This document shows, piece after piece, positions 50,321 through 57,340 of a stretch of DNA of 64,000 bases. The position numbers and the translations under genes are program-made. Position 1 is the stretch's first letter. The number at the start of each line of letters is the position of its first letter. Source of the stretch: Mycobacterium sp. (GTDB lineage Bacteria > Actinomycetota > Actinomycetes > Mycobacteriales > Mycobacteriaceae); the NCBI RefSeq assembly GCF_002863225.1, contig NZ_PKEK01000041.1:224276-288275 (forward strand). The letters are read 5' to 3'. A model generated the notes under the pieces. The model did not search any database. It worked only from the letters and a program-made list of their open reading frames with translations, and had not been told where the DNA came from.

Positions 50321-51223
50321 ATGACACGTTTGACGCGGACGATCCGGCGGCTGTCGGTGGTCACGCTGGTTGTCGGATGGTGTGCCGCGACTGCGGTTTC
50401 GGGCGCAACCGGTGTGACGAGAGCCGCCGGCTTCGAGACACTGCGGGTGCCATCGGCGTCGATGGGCCGCGATATTCCGGTGCAGTTCCTGGCCGGTGGG
50501 CCGCACGCGGCGTATCTGCTCGACGGTTTCAATGCTGCACCGGACGTGAGCAACTGGGCCACCGCCGGCAACGGATTCAATACCCTTGCCGGTAAAGGCA
50601 TTTCGGTGGTCGCCCCGGCCGGCGGCGCGTACAGCATGTACACCAACTGGGAGCAGGACGGCAGCAAACAGTGGGAGACGTTCCTGTCGACCGAGCTTCC
50701 CGACTGGCTGGCCGCCAACAAGGGTTTGGCACCCGGCGGGCATGGTGTGGTCGGTGTCTCGCAGGGCGGATACGCCGCGGCGGCGCTGGCCACTTTCCAT
50801 CCCGACCGGTTCCGCTACGCCGGATCGTTGTCGGGCTATCTTGCCCCCGAACGGACCGCGGTGGATGGGGCGATCAGGAATTGTCTCCTGCAAGGCGGAG
50901 CCGACAGCGGCGCCATGTGGGGCGCGCCCCAGCTCGGTCGCTGGAAATGGCACTCACCGAATCAGAACGTCCAGCAGTTGGTGGACAACAACACTCGGCT
51001 GTGGGTCTACAGCCCGGGCAGCGGGGCCCCGACCGACCAGGGCGCGATGGCCGGCAACGCCGATATCGCCCAGGGCACCAACGCAACGTTCTACTCACAC
51101 TTCCGGGACGTCGGTGGCACCAACGCCCACTTCGATCTGGGGCGTGGTGGCGGCAACGACTGGCCGACCTGGTCCCGGCAGCTGAGCGCCATGTCCGGCG
51201 ATCTCGCGGCGAACATTCGCTAA
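50321..51223 (+). CDS. Antigen 85/MPT51-like secreted protein
   Basis: A 300-residue exported alpha/beta-hydrolase-fold protein. Residues 1-36 are a signal peptide. The body follows antigen 85 order: VPSASMGRDIPVQF, LLDGFNA, WEQDG...WETFLSTELPDWL and the nucleophile elbow GVSQGG (Ser147). The catalytic His of mycolyltransferases, expected in the HSW motif, is replaced: the site reads GGNDWPTW (Asn279). This is like MPT51, a non-enzymatic relative, though unlike some relatives it keeps the Ser. It starts 21 bases after the second Mas gene and may be part of the mce transcript. Confidence 0.85.
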   Translation: MTRLTRTIRRLSVVTLVVGWCAATAVSGATGVTRAAGFETLRVPSASMGRDIPVQFLAGGPHAAYLLDGFNAAPDVSNWATAGNGFNTLAGKGISVVAPAGGAYSMYTNWEQDGSKQWETFLSTELPDWLAANKGLAPGGHGVVGVSQGGYAAAALATFHPDRFRYAGSLSGYLAPERTAVDGAIRNCLLQGGADSGAMWGAPQLGRWKWHSPNQNVQQLVDNNTRLWVYSPGSGAPTDQGAMAGNADIAQGTNATFYSHFRDVGGTNAHFDLGRGGGNDWPTWSRQLSAMSGDLAANIR

Positions 51224-51243
51224 CACCCGAGAAATGAGATGTC

Positions 51244-51756
51244 ATGACTGACAAGCGCATTCGTGAACTCGTGCGGATCATCTCGATACCGCTGGCGCTC
51301 GGGCTCGTCGCGCCGGTCGCCGCCGCGTCGGCCGCTCCGGGAGTTCCCGGTAACAACGACCGGCTCAACAACGGCATCGTGACCAATGTCGACACGATCA
51401 AGTTCCAGCACGGCTGCACCACCAAGCTCAAGAAGAACCCGCAGCTGGAGGCCGCCGCGCAACGCCAGACCGTTGATGTGCTCAACAATCGAGGCCTCGA
51501 CGCCGACGTCGGATCCGACGGCTCGTCAGTGGCCGACCGGGCCCGGGACGCGGGCTACCGCGGCAGGGTGGCTGAAACCGTGGCGATCAACAATTCGCTG
51601 GCGATCAACGACCTCGACGTGATCGGGAATTGGTACTACCGACCCGATTACATGGCAATCATGTCGAACTGCGCCAACACTCAGATCGGGGTGTGGTCGG
51701 AGAACAGCTTCGACCGCAGTGTGCTGGTCGCCGTCTACGGGCAGCCCGACCAATGA
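51244..51756 (+). CDS. Secreted CAP-domain protein
   Basis: A 170-residue exported protein with a signal peptide (about 1-31, cleavage near ASA) and a short CAP/SCP-like domain. Visible elements are NPQLEAAAQRQTVDVL, then VAETVAINNS and the end region IQIGVW-type strand (TQIGVWSENSFDRSVLVAVYG). Two cysteines (HGCTT, SNCAN) may pair. CAP proteins often bind lipids or sterols, which would suit an mce neighbour, but that is inference. The stop overlaps the following DUF732 gene. Confidence 0.75.
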   Translation: MTDKRIRELVRIISIPLALGLVAPVAAASAAPGVPGNNDRLNNGIVTNVDTIKFQHGCTTKLKKNPQLEAAAQRQTVDVLNNRGLDADVGSDGSSVADRARDAGYRGRVAETVAINNSLAINDLDVIGNWYYRPDYMAIMSNCANTQIGVWSENSFDRSVLVAVYGQPDQ

Positions 51757-52115
51757 GGCGCGCAATGCTGTTGAGCAGCCTTGTCGTCGCCGCGTCGTTG
51801 ACCGGTGCCCTGCCGGCGCCGCACGCGCAAGCCGTTCCAGCACCCGACATCGAGTTCATCTACGACACGACGGTGCGTAAGCAATACAGCTTCGCGAACA
51901 CCGCCGATGCGATCAGCTACGCCCACGGCATCTGCGACAAGATCACCGGCGGGGCCGGCTACGGCCAGGTGATCGGCGACGTGAAGCGTGACGTATTACC
52001 CAATGACGAGTACTCGGCCAACTACCTGATCTCAAACGCGGTCAACATCTATTGCCCGGCTCAGCTCTGGGCGCTGCGCAACACGGCGGGCAGCTACGTG
52101 CCGCCGCCGCAGTAG
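51753..52115 (+). CDS. Secreted DUF732-like protein
   Basis: A 120-residue exported protein with signal peptide (about 1-27). It has the DUF732-like arrangement: ANTADAISYAHGICDKITGG and a second Cys in VNIYCPAQL. ATG 51753 overlaps the CAP gene stop (ATGA). It closes the run of mce-linked genes. Function unknown. Confidence 0.8.
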   Translation: MRRAMLLSSLVVAASLTGALPAPHAQAVPAPDIEFIYDTTVRKQYSFANTADAISYAHGICDKITGGAGYGQVIGDVKRDVLPNDEYSANYLISNAVNIYCPAQLWALRNTAGSYVPPPQ

Positions 52116-52247
52116 TCAGCCGTTGTCGGCGTTGCCGAGGTCCGGCGCGTAGGACGGCGGTGGGTAGTTGCCCCGCAGCAGCCACGCGAAGGCCGCAATG
52201 CCGTATTCCAGCTCGTCGCTCGCGTCGTAATCGGGGTTGGGATTCAC
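52116..52247 (-). CDS. Possible 43-residue small protein
   Basis: A GTG-started frame encodes an acidic, aromatic peptide with the run LEYGIAAFAWLLRGNYPPPS. Its stop directly abuts the stop of the DUF732 gene on the other strand, with no gap, which is common for real convergent genes here. An AGG about eight bases before the GTG is a weak ribosome site. No domain recognised. Confidence 0.45.
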   Translation of the reverse strand: MNPNPDYDASDELEYGIAAFAWLLRGNYPPPSYAPDLGNADNG

Positions 52248-52329
52248 GGTGTTGAGCCTATCGCGCTGGGGCGCCGAATGTCGTTCGACGCCGGTCTACC
52301 TGGTGGTCTGACCATAACTTGCGGTGATT

Positions 52330-52914
52330 TTATCGATTGCCGTTCGGCCCGGACGCCAGCTGGGAAAGAACCGTTTCGGTGTCGGTCGACGCACCACGGT
52401 TGTACGGCAACTTCGACAGCGCCGTTCCCATCGCGCAGGTGTTGGAGACGGCGGCGTAGGTCAGGCCGCCACCGATCGCGGCGGCCAGCCACTTCAGCCG
52501 AGGTATCGCAATGCTTCCCAGTACCGACGACAGCACGATGGAACCGGCGACCAGGCGGACCTGGCGCTCCAGATCCCACCGCTGAGCGCCACGGTTGACC
52601 TCGTACCCCTGCCTTTCCCAGTCGCTGATCCCTTTTTCCAGGACGCTGCCGCCGTCGACGCCCGCGCGCTGCAGAAGCTCCTGCGCTTGGGTCGCCCGTT
52701 GGCCCGAGCGGCACACCAGAACGAGGTCATCGCTCTGGTCGAGCCGCTCGGCGACCTTCGGGCCGTGTTCGTTGAGCACATCGAGCGGCACGTTCAGCGA
52801 GCCGTCGATGTGAGAGCTCTCGAACTCCGCCGGTGTCCGCACGTCGAGGATCCGTGGCGGGGTGTCCGAGGCGATCCGTTCCCGCAGTTCATTCGAGGTG
52901 ATGGCAGTGGTCAT
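52330..52914 (-). CDS. Rhodanese with C-terminal membrane domain (YgaP-like)
   Basis: A 194-residue sulfurtransferase. Residues 1-105 are a rhodanese domain with active Cys68 in CRSGQR. Residues about 120-175 are a DUF2892-type membrane domain with two hydrophobic helices and the motif CAMGTALSKLPYN, as in E. coli YgaP. It can carry persulfide sulfur at the inner face of the membrane. ATG 52914 gives the domain-proper start. It is downstream of the acyl-CoA dehydrogenase gene on the same strand, 80 bases away. Confidence 0.88.
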   Translation of the reverse strand: MTTAITSNELRERIASDTPPRILDVRTPAEFESSHIDGSLNVPLDVLNEHGPKVAERLDQSDDLVLVCRSGQRATQAQELLQRAGVDGGSVLEKGISDWERQGYEVNRGAQRWDLERQVRLVAGSIVLSSVLGSIAIPRLKWLAAAIGGGLTYAAVSNTCAMGTALSKLPYNRGASTDTETVLSQLASGPNGNR

Positions 52915-52994
52915 GGGCAGACGAATACCCCACGGGACTGCTGGTCCGAAGGTTTTGCTCGCGGTGAGTTTTGCTCGATGCGCCGGCGCGCGGC

Positions 52995-54971
52995 TCAAGC
53001 CTGGAGCAAGGCCGAATCAGAAGCGCCGGTCTCATCCGATTCGGCGCTGGACGGCTGCTCGGGGTGCAGCATGTCCGCGTAGCGCAGAGATTCGGGGATG
53101 CCGAACCCGTCGACGAGCAGTTCCGCGTGCGGGCGCAGCAGTCGGCACCGGTCGTTGATGCCGCGGGTGACCGCCTTGGCGCGCTCGGTCGACAGGAAGC
53201 GGTGCTCGACGTACCAGGCTTTGTCATCCTCGATCACGGTCAGCGCGTAGAGGTCGCAGACCAGCTCGAGAACCTCACGGGCCTCGTCGTTTTCGCAGGC
53301 GTCGATCCCGGCGACGAAGGCCTCCAGCACCACCCGGTCGATGTGCGCCCGCGCGGCGTGCAGCACGTGGTCCTGCACCGAGTTGAACGCGTCGAACGCC
53401 GACATCTCCTTCGATTTGGCCTGCAGCCGGCGCGCCACCGAGGCGATGATGTACTGCTCCCGGTCCTCGAACATCTGGACCTGAGTGCCCCGGTTGAACA
53501 GGCTGCCTTCTTCCTCGTTGTCCTGCCGGGCGTCGATGACGGTCTGGATGATCGTTTCGGCCGCAGTGCGTTTCAGCACCCGCTCGCCGGCGAAGTTGGC
53601 GGCGAACCGCACCCACTCCACCGGGCTCATGCTCTTGATGTCGTCGGCGTAGGCGGTGAGCAACTCCTTGGCGACCAGCTGGGTCAGCACGTGGTTGTCA
53701 CCTTCGAAGGTGGTGAACACGTCGGTGTCGGCGCGCAGCGCGATCAGCCGGTTGTCGGCCATGTACCCGGCGCCGCCACACGCTTCGCGGGACTCCTGGA
53801 TGGCGGTGGAGGCGTGCCAGGTGTTGGCCGCCTTCAGGCCGGCGGCGCGCGACTCGAGTTCCCGCTGCTCCTCGGCGTCGGGGGAGTCGGTGGTCTGCAG
53901 ATCGTGGCACTTGGAGACCAGTTCGTTCTGCGCGAACTGCAGTGCGTACGACTTGGCGATCAGCGGGAACAGCCGGCGCTGATGCACCAGGTAATCCATG
54001 ATGAGCACTTCGCCGTCATCGTCCGGTGCGCTGAACTGCTTGCGCTGCAAGGCATATCGGGTCGCGATGTCGAGCGCCACCCGGGCCGCGGCGCCGGCGC
54101 TGCCCCCGACGGTCACCCGCCCGCGGATCAGGGTGCCGATCATGGTGAAGAACCGCCGGTTGGGATTTTCGATCGGCGAGGTGTACGTGCCGTCGGCCTC
54201 GACATCGCCGTATTTGTTGAGCAGGTTCACCCTCGGCACCCGGACGTGGTCGAACACGATGCGGCCGTTGTCGACGCCGGGCAGGCCGCCCTTGTACTGA
54301 CAGTCCGATGTCGTCACGCCAGGCAGGTCGTTGCCCTCGGCGTCGCGGATCGGCACCAGCACGCAGTGCACCCCGTGATTGACCTGCTCACCGTTCTCGG
54401 TGGTGATGAGTTGCGCGAAAACCGCGGCGATGACGGCTGTTTCGGCTGCGCCGCCGATGTAGTCCTTGCGCGCGTTCGGAGTCTCCGAGTGGATGACGAA
54501 CTCTTGGGTCTCGGCGTCGTAGGTCGCCGTCGTCTCCAGCGCCTGGACGTCGCTGCCGTGGCCGGTCTCGGTCATCGCAAAACAACCGGGCAGCTCGAGG
54601 CTGATGATTTTCTTCACATACGCCTCGTGGTGGCGCTCGGTGCCCAGATTCTCGACGGCCCCGCCGAACAGGCCCCACTGCACGCCCGCCTTGACCATCA
54701 GCGACAGATCCGACATCGCCAGCATCTCGATCATCGTCACCGCGGCGCCGACGTTGCCGTTGCCGCCGTGCTCTTTGCGGAAGCCGTCGTCGGCCTCACC
54801 CGAGGCGGCCATGATGCTCATCTGCTCGGCCACCTTGGTGCGCGCGATCACCGTGTTCGGCGTGTAGTGCGGACGGAAGAGGTCTTCGGAGAGCCGCTGA
54901 CGCATCTGGTTCTTCACGTCACGAAAGCGTCCGTCGAGAGAGTTGCGCAAATGTTCCGCAATGGTGGTCAT
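52995..54971 (-). CDS. Acyl-CoA dehydrogenase/oxidase family protein
   Basis: A 658-residue flavoenzyme of the long ACAD/acyl-CoA oxidase group. Motifs: FAMTETGHGSDV (FAD/substrate site), KDYIGGAAETAVIAAVFAQL, ALQRKQF, and a catalytic-Glu-like TTFEGDNHV, followed by a second C-terminal helical domain typical of oxidase-like members. It should desaturate an acyl-CoA, chain length unknown. The start is ATG 54971. It is divergent from the CHAD-ParA pair across 123 bases. Confidence 0.9.
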   Translation of the reverse strand: MTTIAEHLRNSLDGRFRDVKNQMRQRLSEDLFRPHYTPNTVIARTKVAEQMSIMAASGEADDGFRKEHGGNGNVGAAVTMIEMLAMSDLSLMVKAGVQWGLFGGAVENLGTERHHEAYVKKIISLELPGCFAMTETGHGSDVQALETTATYDAETQEFVIHSETPNARKDYIGGAAETAVIAAVFAQLITTENGEQVNHGVHCVLVPIRDAEGNDLPGVTTSDCQYKGGLPGVDNGRIVFDHVRVPRVNLLNKYGDVEADGTYTSPIENPNRRFFTMIGTLIRGRVTVGGSAGAAARVALDIATRYALQRKQFSAPDDDGEVLIMDYLVHQRRLFPLIAKSYALQFAQNELVSKCHDLQTTDSPDAEEQRELESRAAGLKAANTWHASTAIQESREACGGAGYMADNRLIALRADTDVFTTFEGDNHVLTQLVAKELLTAYADDIKSMSPVEWVRFAANFAGERVLKRTAAETIIQTVIDARQDNEEEGSLFNRGTQVQMFEDREQYIIASVARRLQAKSKEMSAFDAFNSVQDHVLHAARAHIDRVVLEAFVAGIDACENDEAREVLELVCDLYALTVIEDDKAWYVEHRFLSTERAKAVTRGINDRCRLLRPHAELLVDGFGIPESLRYADMLHPEQPSSAESDETGASDSALLQA

Positions 54972-55094
54972 ACCCGACGGTAACCGATGAGAATCGAGAC
55001 GCCGGGATCTACACCGAACTGGCCGCTCCGTTAACCCGCAGTGTTTATAGTTCGTCGCGCAGTCGCGGTCGCGCGTCCCCCAGGAAGGTGAGCC

Positions 55095-56597
55095 ATGAGC
55101 GGGATATCCCGCGCATTCAGCAAGGAGGGCGCGGTCGACATCGACACCGTGGCCGCTGCCTTGGCCCCGAAGTTCACTGTGGCTGCCGGCGAATACACGA
55201 CCGTGTCACGCACCTGGCTGGACACTTTCGACTGGCGGTTGCACTCGGCCGGTATCTCGCTGCACTTCGCCGACAACGGGCCGCTGGTCCTGCAGCTGCC
55301 CGACGGGGTCCGTTTGCAGGCGCCGCGGGCCGCGAAGTGGCCGGCGCAGGTGCACGAGCTGCCCCCCGGCCCGGTCCGTGACGCACTGGCACCGCTGATC
55401 GCGCCGCGGGCGCTGGTGCCGGTCGTCACCGTGCAGGCGGCCTCCCAGGAAAGCCGGGTGCTCGATGCCGACGAGAAGACGGTGGCTCGGTTGCTCACCG
55501 ACAGTGTCGCCGACGGCACCAGCCAGTTGCGCATCCAACCGCTGCGCGGTTACGACGCCGACGGCGATCGCATCGCGCGGCGGCTGGCGAAGATCGACGG
55601 GTTCAGTGCCGTCGCGACGACGCCGTATGACCTCGCGCTGACCCACGCGGTCCGCGGGCCCACCAACGGAACCGCCTCCGTTTCGCCGCTACGACCGAAA
55701 GCTGTTGCCGCCGTTGCCATCACCGGCATCCTGGACGGATTCGCGGCGGCAATCGAGGAGAATGTGCCGGGAACCATCGCCTCGATCGACATCGAATTCC
55801 TGCACGACCTGCGCGTCGCGGTCCGTCGCACCCGATCGATTCTCAAGCTCGTCGGCGACGTGCTGCCCAATCAGCTCGCCGAGCGTTACGCACCGGATTT
55901 CAAGTGGCTCGGCGATCTGACCACCCCGGTCCGCGACCTGGACGTCTACCTGTTCGAGCTCGACTCGATGACGGCCCGGCTGACCTCTGCCGACCCCGGC
56001 GACCTCGACCCGTTTCGGTCCTTTCTGGTCTCGCACCGCGCTGCGGAACGGCGTCGCCTGGTACGCGGCCTGCGCTCGAAACGGTTCCACAATCTGCTCG
56101 GCGACTGGCGCGCCGAGCTGGCCGAAGTGAGCACCGGCGCCGGCGCCGGTCCCACGGTCGCGGCGCTGGCACGTCAGCGACTCACGCGGGCCTACCGCAA
56201 CGCCGCGCGGCGGGGCAGTCGGATCACCGAGGACTCGCCCAGCGACGACGTCCACGCGCTGCGCAAGCGGTGCAAGGAATTGCGTTACCTGCTCGAGGTC
56301 TTCAAACCGGTGTGCGAGAGTGCGCCCCACCGGGCCTTGCTCAAAGAGCTCAAGTCGCTGCAGGACACCCTCGGTGACTTCCAGGACGGCGAGGTGCAGC
56401 GCGAAGCCGTGCACGAATTCGCCGCCGCGATGATGGAACAGGGCGCGGCGCCCCCCAAGACGCTGCTGGCGATGGGGGAGATGGCCGCTCAGCTCGACGC
56501 CCATCAGCTCGGTGCGCGGGCCGCGCTGGCCGGGCGGCTGCAGCCCTTCCTCTCCGACGAGAATCGGGCCCGTGTCAAGGCATTGGTGCGCCGATGA
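55095..56597 (+). CDS. CHAD domain protein with degenerate CYTH domain
   Basis: A 500-residue protein. Residues 1-190 look like a CYTH barrel, but the ExExK metal/phosphate motif at its start is not recognisable, so it is probably non-catalytic. Residues about 205-495 are a CHAD domain, a helical bundle binding polyphosphate through basic residues, with FLHDLRVAVRRTRS and VHALRKRCKELRYLLEVF. CHAD proteins attach to polyphosphate granules in several bacteria. An AGGAAGG site precedes the ATG. The stop overlaps the parA-like gene (ATGA). Confidence 0.9.
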   Translation: MSGISRAFSKEGAVDIDTVAAALAPKFTVAAGEYTTVSRTWLDTFDWRLHSAGISLHFADNGPLVLQLPDGVRLQAPRAAKWPAQVHELPPGPVRDALAPLIAPRALVPVVTVQAASQESRVLDADEKTVARLLTDSVADGTSQLRIQPLRGYDADGDRIARRLAKIDGFSAVATTPYDLALTHAVRGPTNGTASVSPLRPKAVAAVAITGILDGFAAAIEENVPGTIASIDIEFLHDLRVAVRRTRSILKLVGDVLPNQLAERYAPDFKWLGDLTTPVRDLDVYLFELDSMTARLTSADPGDLDPFRSFLVSHRAAERRRLVRGLRSKRFHNLLGDWRAELAEVSTGAGAGPTVAALARQRLTRAYRNAARRGSRITEDSPSDDVHALRKRCKELRYLLEVFKPVCESAPHRALLKELKSLQDTLGDFQDGEVQREAVHEFAAAMMEQGAAPPKTLLAMGEMAAQLDAHQLGARAALAGRLQPFLSDENRARVKALVRR

Positions 56598-57340
56598 AGG
56601 TCTATGCCACCTACAACATCAAGGGCGGTGTCGGTAAGACGTCGGCGGCGGTGAACCTGGCGCATCTGGCGGCGCTCGACGGACTCAACGTGCTGCTGTG
56701 GGACCTCGACCCGCAGGGCGCGGCGACGTTCATGTTCCGGGTGCGGCCCGAGGTCAAAGGTGGCGGCCGGGCGCTGGTGGAGGGGTCACGATCGCTGGAC
56801 GACGCGATCAAGGCCACGGATTTCGACGGCCTGGATCTGGTGCCCGCGGACTTCCGTTACCGGAATCTGGACGTGCAGCTCGACGACATGAAGCGTCCGA
56901 CGCGCCGGATTCGAGAACTGTTGCGGCCGCTGGAAAGTCAGTACGACGCCGTCTTCCTCGACTGCCCGCCGAGCATCTCGTTGCTCTCGGAAAACGTGCT
57001 CCACGCGGTCGACACCCTGTTGGTGCCGATGATCCCGGCGACGTTGTCGGTACGCACTTACGACCAACTGACGGAGTTCGTCGCCGATTTCGAAGGACGG
57101 CAGCCGCGGGTGCGCGCCTTCTTCTCGATGGTGGACAAGCGCAAGCGCCTGCACTGCGACCTGGTGGAGCGCTTGTCGACCGAGCGAGCCGGGATCTTGA
57201 CCACGACCATTCCGGCGCTGTCGATCATCGAACAGATGGCCGAGCATCGTGCGCCGGTGACCGCATCCGCGCCGCACAGCGCGGCGTCGCACTGCTACCG
57301 CGCCCTCTGGGCAGAGGTCAGGCGCGACGAACTCAGGTGA
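56594..57340 (+). CDS. ParA/MinD-family ATPase
   Basis: A 248-residue ParA-type ATPase with deviant Walker A KGGVGKT (signature Lys10, Lys15), Walker A' region DLDPQG and Walker B VFLDCPPS. It has no N-terminal helix-turn-helix, so it is of the small type that positions cargo on the nucleoid rather than an autoregulatory plasmid ParA. No ParB or parS is nearby. It is translationally coupled to the CHAD gene, which suggests the CHAD protein or what it binds is the cargo. It converges on the FHA-ABC gene with an eight-base overlap. Confidence 0.88.
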   Translation: MKVYATYNIKGGVGKTSAAVNLAHLAALDGLNVLLWDLDPQGAATFMFRVRPEVKGGGRALVEGSRSLDDAIKATDFDGLDLVPADFRYRNLDVQLDDMKRPTRRIRELLRPLESQYDAVFLDCPPSISLLSENVLHAVDTLLVPMIPATLSVRTYDQLTEFVADFEGRQPRVRAFFSMVDKRKRLHCDLVERLSTERAGILTTTIPALSIIEQMAEHRAPVTASAPHSAASHCYRALWAEVRRDELR

